A stretch of DNA of 42,884 nt from a virus, in the IMG/VR virus record IMGVR_UViG_3300032229_000042, positions 1-42,884 of that record; one strand, 5' to 3'. Under the pieces are notes generated by a model. The model was not told the DNA's origin, did not search any database, and saw nothing but the letters and a program-made list of their open reading frames with translations. Shown here in pieces: positions 1 to 11,800 of the stretch (position 1 is its first letter; each line of letters starts with the position of its first letter). Both the position numbers and the translations under genes were made by a program.

Positions 1-2877
1 ATTCTTTTCTTGGATGTATTCATAAAAAGCTTTAGCGGCTGGAACACTCTGTAATCTCTTCCATTCAGCAGTTTCCAAATCAGCTTTAGGATGTTTATTA
101 ATTAAATTATATTGGAACCAACCAGCACCTGTTTTATTAGAAATGTCATATTTTCTCTTCATTTGAGAAATCTCATCAGCTTCTGCTTCTAAATTCTCTA
201 CATCAGTTCCCACTCTACTAGACATCTTGTTCTCAATTCTTAATTGCTCTTCTGCAATCTTTTCTTCAAGAGCAGCTTTGTAAGCTTCAACATCTATATT
301 ATCTCTAATCCAATCTACATCCTTCTCATTAATTTTTTGTTTTAATGTACTGAAGAATTTAGGATCGTATTGATCAATAAGTTCATTACTATCTTTTTTC
401 TTTAATATATCAAAGTAGTTTTTACCTGATAAGTTTTGACTTTTAGCCCATACATCAAAGTCTTTCTTAAGTCCTCCTAGTTTTCTTGTCTCATCAAGAG
501 TATCAAATCCAGCATAAGCAAAAGCCTTATTAGCTTTTCTATACAATGTTTGAATAGCTGCAGTTTGGAATATACGAGTGGAACCAAACAATTTACCTAT
601 ACCTTTAATAATTTTCTCAGGAGAAATTAAGTTCTTAATGTCTACACTAGCAGCAGTTACTTTTTCATTAAACTCATCAGATAAATTTCTTAATTGTGAC
701 TGTAGCTTTCTAGCATCCTTTGCAGTGCGTGTTAACTCTGCTTCAAGCTTTTTATCTTCCTCAGATAAATCTCCACTAAACAAGAAATCAAGTTCTGTAT
801 CTAAGTTTGTATATATAGTGATAGTTTCTTCAGCATTGTTAATCTCTCCAATCAATTCAGTTATCTCTGCTTCTGAGAAAGACTTAGGATCTTTTCCTTT
901 AAACTTATCGTTATACTTATTTATTAAATTAGACAATTGTCTATTTAACACCTTAGCTTGAGTTAACAAAGGAGCAATGTTACCTCTCATTTGTAACTGT
1001 CTAATACTTGTAAATAGAATATCTAATTGTTCATTCTTGTTAAGTTTTTCAGAAGGAGTTACACCTTTTTCAGAAAGTCTTTTATATTCAGCGTTAAGTT
1101 TAAATAATAGATCATCAATTTCTCTATTTCCTGTAGTTTCTGTTTCTAAACCTAATGGAATTAAATAATCCTGCTTAATGTTCTCAGCATACACATCCCC
1201 TATTTCAATACCTTTAATTTTAGGAATCTCCTTAGTTGTAAGATTCATTGGTGTGTATTCAGCCCTAATAGGAATCATTCTTGTTTGATCAAAGTCTTTT
1301 AGATTAACCCCATAGTTGTTCTGAACAATAAGCTTATATTGATTCATTTGGTTTCTCCAAGAATTAATATAATACCAAGGCAATTTACCCTTGTTTCTTT
1401 TTATATCAACATCGATAAACTTCCAGTCAAGGATGCTCACCTTTCCATCAGGAGTGATTGCTAAGAAATCTATCGTACCAGCCACACCTCTTTTAGCATC
1501 ATACACTTTCACCTCAGACATAAACTTGGTCCCTTTAGGAAATGTATTCAATCTCTGTTTTAAGTTATCTCTAAGAAGCTCATAGTAGTCCCTATTGTTA
1601 GGATCTAATTGAGATACATATCCTGAATCATCTAATGGATCATCTCTTAACTCACCATCTTTGTTTACAAATAGTTTAAATGCCTCTTCAATATCAGTAT
1701 GACCTTTTGTACCATTAGCTGCTTTCTCATCATCTACCAATTTTTTATATTCAGATTTAGTAAGTTCACCTGCATCTAACAAATCTTTATTCCAACCTTT
1801 AATAATCTCAGTAACTCTAAAAGGTACCTTCTTCCCATCTATATAATAACCATCATCTTTTTTCTGTATCTTGTTCTGAATTTCTACAAGTTTATCGTAT
1901 ATCTGTTGTTGAGAAGTTTTCTGTAAGTAAACATCTCCTTCCTCAGCTCTAATATCTTCAGCTGTACCAATTGCTTCTCCAGACATCACCTTAATAGCAG
2001 CTGTATCAAAACCTGCTTTAACAAACAAGTTCTTAATAGCATTAATAATCTTCTCCCACCAGCTCTCCACCTTAGCTAAGTTCTCAGGATTCTCCAATGT
2101 GCCCTCAGCTTTATTAATAATAGTTTCAGATAGCACCTTAGCAATAGCCTCTTTCTTTAACTTGATGATATCAGGTTTACCTTCTTTGGTTTGATAGTTC
2201 TTATCATTACCGTAGGTCTTAAACACCTCATTAAGGATAGCATAGTTATTAATCTCCTTTAACAGTTGATTAAATAACTTAGGATCATTCTGTTGTAGGA
2301 TTTCTACAGCAAAGTGCATAGCTTCCTCAGGAAGTGCTACAGCTTCTTTACCTTCTACAACCTGTACAAGCTTCTGCATAATGTTAGCAACACCATTAGC
2401 ATCTTGTGTTACACCATTAACATTAATAGACTTAAGTGTCTGAATATCAACACCTATTCTCTTTAAGAAATCTTTAACAATAGCTATACTAGCAGGAGAT
2501 GCAGTAGATGCAGGAATCCCTTCCATTTGAAAGAACTCACCTCTATCTTCTTCTGTATATCCACCTCTTTCTTTCTCAGCTTCTGTTAATGCACCAGCTT
2601 CTTCTTCTAATGCTTTCTTATAGTCATCAAAGTATTGTTGAGTCAAGTTCTCTGATGGACTAATATAGTAATGGTTTCTACTAGTAAAACTAGGAGTGAT
2701 TACATCTTCTTTAAACTGTTCATTAACTTTTCTAGCAGATTCAGCAGCTTTAGGAGCATCAGTTATTTCAAGCATGTCTCTTTGATCAAGCGATTGCTTA
2801 AAACCTTCATAGCCTAAAGCTTTTTCTCTAGCTTCATCAATGATGTCATATTTAATATCTAATAAACATTTGCCCAT
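1..2877 (-). CDS. Large internal/transcription-block protein with RecB/Cas4-like PD-(D/E)XK nuclease domain (3' partial)
   Basis: The reading frame stays open from the ATG at 2877 to the left edge (959 codons, no stop seen), so the C-terminus is missing. Residues about 450-520 carry a RecB/Cas4-type nuclease core: E455, D470 in GTID, D484-W-K486, and a QxxxY motif at Q510-Y514. A second patch, LPEEAMHF with E184, E185 and H188, resembles a segment I remember from giant crAss-like proteins and may be a degenerate metallopeptidase-like fold. The rest is charged and helical with repeated coiled-coil stretches. The start overlaps the stop of the polymerase giant as TAATG, so the two are probably translationally coupled and made together. 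A role in processing host or phage DNA early after injection is inferred. Nuclease fold: fairly sure. Overall function: unknown. Confidence 0.8.
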   Translation of the reverse strand, partial: MGKCLLDIKYDIIDEAREKALGYEGFKQSLDQRDMLEITDAPKAAESARKVNEQFKEDVITPSFTSRNHYYISPSENLTQQYFDDYKKALEEEAGALTEAEKERGGYTEEDRGEFFQMEGIPASTASPASIAIVKDFLKRIGVDIQTLKSINVNGVTQDANGVANIMQKLVQVVEGKEAVALPEEAMHFAVEILQQNDPKLFNQLLKEINNYAILNEVFKTYGNDKNYQTKEGKPDIIKLKKEAIAKVLSETIINKAEGTLENPENLAKVESWWEKIINAIKNLFVKAGFDTAAIKVMSGEAIGTAEDIRAEEGDVYLQKTSQQQIYDKLVEIQNKIQKKDDGYYIDGKKVPFRVTEIIKGWNKDLLDAGELTKSEYKKLVDDEKAANGTKGHTDIEEAFKLFVNKDGELRDDPLDDSGYVSQLDPNNRDYYELLRDNLKQRLNTFPKGTKFMSEVKVYDAKRGVAGTIDFLAITPDGKVSILDWKFIDVDIKRNKGKLPWYYINSWRNQMNQYKLIVQNNYGVNLKDFDQTRMIPIRAEYTPMNLTTKEIPKIKGIEIGDVYAENIKQDYLIPLGLETETTGNREIDDLLFKLNAEYKRLSEKGVTPSEKLNKNEQLDILFTSIRQLQMRGNIAPLLTQAKVLNRQLSNLINKYNDKFKGKDPKSFSEAEITELIGEINNAEETITIYTNLDTELDFLFSGDLSEEDKKLEAELTRTAKDARKLQSQLRNLSDEFNEKVTAASVDIKNLISPEKIIKGIGKLFGSTRIFQTAAIQTLYRKANKAFAYAGFDTLDETRKLGGLKKDFDVWAKSQNLSGKNYFDILKKKDSNELIDQYDPKFFSTLKQKINEKDVDWIRDNIDVEAYKAALEEKIAEEQLRIENKMSSRVGTDVENLEAEADEISQMKRKYDISNKTGAGWFQYNLINKHPKADLETAEWKRLQSVPAAKAFYEYIQEKN

Positions 2878-5800
2878 TATCCACAGTTATTTTGGTTATT
2901 GTCTTTAATTGGAGGTAATCCTTCTGGTTTAATCTCTTTAGCTTGATCTTGTAAAGGTACAACTTCTTCTTTTACTTGATTGAAATAATTAATAATATTT
3001 TGACTAGGAATTTCATTCTCTATCTTCACTGTACCATTATTAAACACAGACTTTCTAGTATCATTGTACATCTCTGTAGCATACTGACCATCTCCCCAAA
3101 GGTTGATAGCTTTGTAGTACACCTTAGAACCTATAGCTAATTCTGTTCCATCTTCGTATTTAACTTTCTGGAAGCCCATTACATCATTCAAAGATGTATC
3201 ACCTTCAGCCTTTCTCTTACCATAGTCAGCTCTTGTTACAGGCTTATTGTCAATAATGTCAATCTTCTGAGTACCATTATTTACTACTCTAGGGATTAAA
3301 ATGTAGTCAGAAGCCACATCCTTAAAGTTATCAAATCTGTCAAGCACTAATATATTTTTAACTCCTGCTTCAGATAAACCTTCTAATGTAGGGAATTGTT
3401 CAAACTGAACATCTACAATAAGCTCTCCTCTATCATTAAATCCTTCATTGTATAAGCTTGGGACAACATTAGTTAATTTCTTAAATATGTTTTCATCTTT
3501 CCAGTTATTTCTTTCAAATGCACCAAACTTGCTGAAGTTATCTAAGTTTAAATCAGAAGCTGCTGAGTTAACAGCATTTACCACTCTACTAGAATAATCC
3601 TCAATAGGGATGATATTCTTAATAGATATAGCTGATTGGTATGTTCCTTGAAGAATAGCCAAATCTACTATTCTATTATATAAAGCATTTGTAGCTGGAT
3701 TATCTCTAAGCTCTCTCATCATGTCAGTGTACAAGTTCTCATCGTACGCATCTTTAATATTAGCTTTTAATTTAATACTCTTGGCACCACCCACTCTATC
3801 AGAAGCAGCTTGAGTTAATTGCTGTAAGATTCCCATATCTGGATTTTCCTTTCTAGCTTTAGCTAACTCTGTAACTACAGCAGTGTATGGGTCAGTTAAC
3901 ATTTCTTTCATTCTGCTGTTTAAGTCAGTCTTAGTCTGGAAGATGTAGTCAATAAATGATGCCTTCACCTTAGTAGCAATTGTATCAAACTTATCTGCAG
4001 CTAAATACTCATTTGCCATATATGGAGCTAACACCTTACCAGTGATAACTGAATACTGAAGCTGATCAAATTTTAATATTTCACCTAGAGAATTAATAGA
4101 CTTTTCAAGCAATGTTGCTTTTTCACCTATAAATGATTTATCTAATATGTCTCCTGCAGATGTAAATATGTTTGACTCCTCAGCTGTTTCTGTTCTCATT
4201 CTCTTCTTACTCATAGACTCAGCACTATTAAACTTAGTAGTATCATAGTTTGTAGCTTGTGTAAGTTTAAATAAGTTTTGACCCATCTTATGGTATTTCA
4301 AGAACTCAGCTAATATTCTTTGTTGTTCAGCATTATTAATAGCCTTACCTGCATAGTAGTTCTCAATGTTAGGAATCAAGTTCTTCATCTCAATCTTAGT
4401 AGCAGCTACTAACTTTCTGTCAACTGGGAACTTCTTACGAACAACATCTAAGTTCTTCTTGCTGTATACAGACTTAGAATCAATGCTATCTAAGTAGTTT
4501 AAGTATTCTTTAATGATAGGCTGGTTCAAGAACAATGCTGTAGTTTTTACAGGAGTTCCTATTCTTGTTAAGAACATTGCTGTACTAACAACATTATTAC
4601 TACCTAATATCTTAAGAATGTATGGGTTCTTAGCCACATCCACAAATGCTGTAATAAATCCAGATAAGTTATCAGAGATGTATTTACCTGCTTTATCCAT
4701 AACACCAGACAAAGATACTACCTCTCTACCATTGATAGTCACCTTGTTATGAGGAAGAACTATTTGACCATTGCCTAATATCTTTCTTTCATAATCATTT
4801 AATGCAGCAATCTTAACAGGATCAAGATACACTTCCCCTTTCTGAGCTAATGAATGGTTTGTGATGTTTACAGCACCAATACCTACCCATCTCTTAGCAA
4901 TAACAAATGCATGTCTTAATGAAGTCATGAAGTTACCATCAAGAAGTCTATTCTTAATTTTAGTTTCATCTACTCCTCTAAGCTTATCTAATTGATTAGC
5001 AACATCTTCTAATCCAGCATCAGAGATAGGAGTAACCAATCTATCATAGTTCTCAGGAAGAGTTAACATTTCCTCAAGACTCTCATAGTATTCATTCTCA
5101 ATAGATTGTTTATATAACTTATCTGCTAATGTACCATAATCATCTTCTGTAGCTGCTACAGTTCTTTCGTTAATATCAAAGATGCTTTCTAAATCTTCTT
5201 TAAGAATGAACTTCTTAATAGCTTCTTTAGCTTGTTCACCATATCCAAAGAATGGAACTTGCTTCAATTGACCTTTAGCAGTTATGTATGTATTCTTTAA
5301 ATACATGTTAAGCTTATCTATATCAAAGTCAGATCCTGCTATCTCTGTGATTTCAGAAGGTAATACAACTGTCTTACCCATAGATTGTGGTAAGAAACCT
5401 TTAATCTTAAATGTTAATGAAGAACTTGCAGCCTGATTAGGAATACGAAAACCAATACCTCTAAGAATTGATTGATTTTCAGGCTTGTTTAAATATTCTA
5501 ATAATTCTTCATCTGACTTAAATCCAGCTTTCTTAAACTGGTCTTTGAACCAATGAGGAACTAATATCTCCATGTAAGGATTCTCTTTAGTGTAAGACTT
5601 AAGAGTACCATCTGTAAATACCTTCTTACCATTGATTTCTGTAACACCTCTTTTCTCTCCAGACTTCTCCCACATAGTTACAGGAACCTGTACTGCAGGG
5701 AAACCGTTCACCTTTGGAGAACCAATAGCCTTATCCACCATAGAGTAAAGAATACTTCTAATTTGTAGATATGCAGGAGATGATTCAAATGGAATTGGAA

Positions 5801-8800
5801 ACTCTCCATTCTCATCAATTCTGATTGTATCTCTAATGTTATCAGCTAACTCTCTTCTTGCCATCTCATACTCAAGAGCTTGAGACACACTTACAGGATC
5901 AACTAAATTATATCCATCACCAAGATCTTCAAGACCTAATTTGTTTAATAATTGGTTATATCCTTCTAAGAATAAGTTCTTTAATGCATTAGTGTTACGA
6001 GTATATGCTTTACCAGCAGCTTCACTCTTTGGAACACCGTTTTCAAATAAATCCAAACTAGATGTCTTAGTCATTTGAGAACCAAGAGTTTGTCCTTTAG
6101 CTCCTGTATCACTATTCTCCACTTGAATACCATAAGTCTTCCAAGCTACAGGAATGATATTGTCAAATGGTGCTGTATTAACAGATCCATCTTCAGTATA
6201 TAAATTATATAACTTCTCAGCACCCACCTTTCTACCAGACTCAAATACAGCATAATCAATTCCTTCTTTCCACATTTTAATGTAAAGATCTCCTAAGTTA
6301 GTTCCTTCAATAGCTTTATAGTATAAAGGCATTTGAGAAAACTTATCTAACACTAAGTCAAACTGATTTCTACCATATTTATTACCAGATACAATAGGCT
6401 TTAATTCTTCTGTAACATATTCAGGTTCAGGAGTTTTAAGTAATGCAACATCCTGCTTTTGAAGAGCTTTATTTGTATAAGTATACAATCCTTTATTAGC
6501 AAATGCATCTCTTGTGTAAGCCATTTGCCATTGATGCCAAACTTCAGCAGGACTGTTTAAATCCCATTGACCATTTCTAAGTTTAACATCTCTATATGCA
6601 CCATCCATTATCCAAGAACCAGCATCTGCTTCATTTATCTTACCTCTAACTGTTACATCTCTAAGAGTTACAGTGTTTAAATAAGGTCTAAATTGGTGAT
6701 ATCCTGGATCAGTAGAATTGATAGTTATTCCATTAGCTTTATTGTATTCTACATTATGGAATGAGTTAAACTCAGGGCTATCAAACGTTGTTGCTCTACC
6801 AGATAAGAAAGATTTGATACGCTTAGTCTCATCTAATATACCATCCTTAATCTTAAATTGGTACGGATCACCAAATAAAATCTTGTGCATTTCTATGTTA
6901 TTAATAACATAGTTTATTCTAGCAAATGTTAAAATATCGTTAACATCATCTTGTGTTAATGCATTCTTATTTAATGTTTCAGCTACAGTAAACTTGCCAT
7001 CTAAGTCTTCATATTTGAATGTACCATTAGAATTTCTAACAATTTTATTGTTGTACATTAATATTTTCTTAGTATCAGCTATGTTACTTTCAATAAATGC
7101 TTTCACATCAGCAGCTATGTTAGCAGAATTCTCTTTAACAAACTCATCTATTTCTTCTTGTGTAGCACCATTGATAACCAAGTTGTTAGCATTAGATAAT
7201 GTATTTGTTACAACTGTTTTACCTTCAGCATTCTTATAACTGTTTCTTAAAATATCTTTAAAGAAACGTAACTCTTTAGCTCTAGGAGCTGTATTTAATA
7301 AATAGCTTCTATCACTTTGAGCCAATGCTATATCATCCTTTAAATATCCTTTAAATATAGTAGCCACTTTATCCCAAGCTAATCCACCACTCACCTCAGC
7401 AAACTTAATAATATTACCCAAGTTAATCATCCATTCTGTAGATGAATCTGCTGGGATTATTATATAGTATTTACCATTAAGATTCTGGTTGATTTCTTGA
7501 GTAAATCTCTTACCAAGAGTTAATCCTGTAGTGCTTGTATCTACATTATTATTTTGGTCTTTTGTACCATCAATGTAAGATATTACTAATAATTTAATTC
7601 TCTTACCTGCAGCATTGTAAAACAATCCTCCCTTCTTAAGGAATTGAGAATGTGTAGAGAATACATCATTTAATTCTGTTCTGGTTTGTTTCAACTCTTC
7701 AACTGTATCAGCCTCATTAACCTCATTTGCAAACAATGAAGCAGCGTTGTTTTGATCATAAGCTTGTCTCTTCTCACCTTCAACATTAGGGAATGTACTA
7801 TCTTGAATAGGGTTTTCCACCTTAACATATAATTCAGCTAATGTGTCTAATGGACCATTGATACCCAATGTCTCACCAGTCACTGTAGCTATCTCTTTTG
7901 TCTTTCCAAAATATTTATGAATAGAACCTACAGCTTCAACAAACTCATCTCTTTGCTCAGGTTTCAACTTTAAATAAGTATCTAATGTATATGTTATACC
8001 AATCTTGTTTAAGAAGTCCACCATCTTTTGTGGTGTACTAATATCTACACCTTCTGTAGACATCACTTTATATCTTCCTTGTTCTTTATTTAATCTAACA
8101 AGAGAATCAGGATTTCCAGATAAATCTTTAAGATTGTTTACCCACTCTTCTTTAGTTTGTTTAGTTACAGTGAATTGATTAGCAGGAGCTGTATATACAT
8201 CTTCACCACTAATATATTGTACTAATGCTTGAGGGTTTTGTTTTGTAAATGTCTGATAGAATTGTACAAACAATCTCCAATCATGTGGTTCAAACTTGCT
8301 AAAGTCTATCTCCATAGTAGATCTATTACCCTTAAGACGATTGAACAATCTAACATAGTTAGAGTCATACTTAGCTAAGTCTGTTAACTTGTCTACCATC
8401 TTGCTCACTTTAGTAGTGTTAGCTAACTTATCTATCACTGTAGCAAATGCTCTACTAAAATTTAAAAGTTTCTTGAAACCTTTTGTAGCACCATCAGTAA
8501 GAGCTGATTTAGGTAAAGATAATGTAGAACTATTAACTTGGTTTGTAGAAACTGTTTCTACTAATGTACCTACTAGTAATTTAACAGGATATGGAGAATT
8601 CTTCTTCCACTCTGTAGTAAATGCTTCAGCAGCATACATTCTATTGGTTACATTTTCTCCATTGATATCCAATAAGTTATTCTCATCAAACTCAATTTTA
8701 AATGTACGTAAGAACTCTTTTGTCTTAGTTACAAGATCAGCCCAAGTCTTATCTCCAACCACCTTATCTTCTTCTGCATATTGAGCTTTAATAGAATTAA

Positions 8801-11800
8801 ATATCTCAGGAGAACTTAAGTTAGAAATTTCATATAGTGATCTATTTGTACCAAATACCTTTTCAAAGAATCTAGCAGTCATGTCTTGTACAACCTCATT
8901 AGTTTGTTGTTGAGTTAAGCCTTCAGCTGCTTTATATTCAGGAGCTGCAGATTTAACAGCTTCAGACAATTTAGCATCCTTATATTTACCTGTATCAATA
9001 GCTTTAAACAACTCTTCTTTTCTAGAAGGCTTGTTTACAAACGATTTAACAAAGTCAATAATATCTCTAAAGAACTTTAATATTCTTTCACCAATGTTTC
9101 TAGCTGGTAGCTTACCAAGTCTAAAGTCAGCAAAGTCATCAGCTATTCTTTCCTTAGCTTGTTGATTTGTAGCCTCTTCATAGAATAACATCTTACCAGA
9201 CTCTCTATCTTTAAACTTACCAGGCTTAGCTTTAAACTCATCAAGGATAGCTTGTTGCTCTTCTTGAGATAAGAAGCCTTTCCATATACCCTCAAATATC
9301 TCATGATATTCTGTACCTCTCTGACCACCTTTGTAGAACTTAGCTACACCATTCTCAAACACACCCCAAGCCTTTTGACCATCATAGGTAGTAATGATAC
9401 GATTTAATATCTCAAAAGGAATATTAGGAACATTCTTAGCATGCCATTCTTTGAACAATTCAATCTCAGCATCTGTCATTCCTTCAGTCTTCTCTTGACC
9501 TAACATTCTATATTCAGAATCTTTAGGAGCTTTAGAGTTGCTTAAGTCTGTTTTAGTTTCACCACCTTCTAAAGCAGCTAGTTCTGATCTAACTTCCATT
9601 AGTAATTTAGAAAATCTACCATTATCTTGTTCTACTCCTGCTTTATTTTTATGAGTAAGTTCAGTATTGCCAGTAGCTAATAAAGCTTTAAGAGCTTCAG
9701 GATTTTGTTCAAAAGAAGCTTTTATTAACTCTTTCATAATTCCAGGAGATTCTTTATCCCAAATATTTTTCTCAAAAGTTACACCAATATCTTTACGACC
9801 TAAAGCTTTTGCTTCTGAAGCAGATTTTGCTCTAAGTATAGTTTCTGAATGGTTGTTTACTTTAGCTTTAAAATATTGAGAAGTTTTATCATCCTTACCA
9901 CTAACATCATAATACTCTCTTTTTGCGTATTGAAATGCTTGCTCTACTGAATTAAACTTTTGCCCATTAAAAGTAAAAGGCCTATTAGCAAAGTTACTTA
10001 ACTCAGTATTATCTCCTGTACCTGCATAAATATTAATTTTACCAGATTCTGTTGTAACAGGTTGATTTTCAGCTGGTTGTGATGTTGTACCACCTTCTAA
10101 AGCAGCTAGTTCTGCATTATATTTAGCATTGATTTTATCTCTTACTCCTAATTTTTCTTCTACTTCTTTTAAATAATCTTCTGCTTCTTGTTTAGTAGCA
10201 AAGCCTCCTTGTGATAAAACTTCATTGTATAACATTCCTCCATTATCTCCAACAGCTTTATTAAACTTAGCTACATTAACTTTCCACAAAGGTGTTTTAG
10301 CTCCACTAGGTGTATCAGGATCTACATTTACACTAGCTTCATGAATATCTGATTTATGTAATAAATCTAATGTTTCTAATTCTTCTTGTCTTCTCTTTTC
10401 TATATCAGCTTTCTTATCTACAGATTCTGTGGAAGTGGTAACAGTACCAACCACCTTACCACTAGCAAGATCTGTTTGTGTAACTGTAGCAGCTGTAGAT
10501 ACAGGAGCAGCTTGTGCTTCTTTCTGAATCTCAGCAGCAATTCTAAGCTTAAGATAGTCTTTAACTATACCAAGGTCATCTTTACTAGCATCAAAACTAT
10601 CATTAGCTTTTAATGCCTCAACGATTGTACCAACCTTAGCACTATCACTAGCTATATCTGTAACTGTTTGATTATCATTGATTTTAACAAATGTATTACC
10701 ATTTGCATCTTGTGTAGCTGTGAACAATACAGGACCGCTAGATAGGTCAAATATATTCTCTGTAGTACCATCTAACTTATATCCACCAATAACATCAGTT
10801 GCTTCTTGTGTTTGAGCAACAGGTTTAACTACTACCTCAGGAAGTTCCATTCCTTCTAGGATAGCATATCTTTGTTTGAAGTTGTAAGGAACAGCATCTG
10901 TAATCTTTGCTACGTTTGTAGACAAAGGAGTTTCACTAATAGATCTAGAAGACCCATCAGGAAACTTATCTGCCAATAAATATGTTTGATAATTATCCCA
11001 CTCACTGATAACTAAATTGCCATCAGGACCAATATGTGGTTCTAAGAATTTATCGTGGAATTTTTTAGTAAGTGTATCTCTATTGATGTTTTGATACACT
11101 GTTTTTAATTGATCAACTATTTGATCTTCTGCTTCAGCAATCTTAGTTAGGTCATACTTTTCTTTACCTAACTCAAGATTCATCGTGTTAGTGTTAATAA
11201 AGATTTGATTAGCACCACTAGCTCCCTTACTCTTCCAATACAATACATTCTGCAAATATGTAGAATATAACCTATTGATTTTGATTGGTTTACCAGCAGC
11301 TAATTGATTATTAACTTCTTCAGAGATTTTCTTTAAAACTTCAAATACACCTTTAGCTTCTTTAGCTGTAAAGGTTCTACCTCTTACACCTTGTAGTGTA
11401 TCGTTATATTGAATGTAAGGATGTCCAATTTGAACTTTAACTTGCTTTCCTTTATGGAATATAAATCCGCTGCTAGATACTTGAATCAATCCTTCTTGTG
11501 TAGATATTACAGCTTTAGGGATTAATGCATCACTAATATTGTTTCTTTCATTTTGAACAGTAACAGGAATACCATTAGACACTGTGAAATTGTACACCTT
11601 ATATCCAGGTGCAGCAAATAACTCAGCTCTCTTAACTCTCCATCCAGCAGCTTTAGCTTCAGCTAATGCTTTTTGCTCAGCTCTATATCTAGGAGATTTA
11701 TCAGCATATCTTAAACTTGTAGTACGCATAGCGTTAAATACTACCTTGCTCATATCCATCTTCTCACCCACTTTAGCAACACGCTTACCTTCTTTATCTA

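Noticed and set aside
578-961. Plus-strand 127-codon frame near the left edge
   Set aside because: It is antisense to the open frame of the nuclease-containing protein, and its composition is that of the complementary strand of Lys/Glu-rich coding DNA.
8389-8784. Plus-strand frame of 131 codons inside the polymerase giant (and many similar ones across the window)
   Set aside because: It lies wholly within a long minus-strand gene with recognisable domains, its product is Ser/Leu/Val-rich antisense-like sequence, and it matches no family I know.
9143-9328. Minus-strand 61-codon frame within the polymerase giant
   Set aside because: It is an alternative frame of the HEIFE region of the giant gene, with low-complexity Ser/Leu sequence and no start context.
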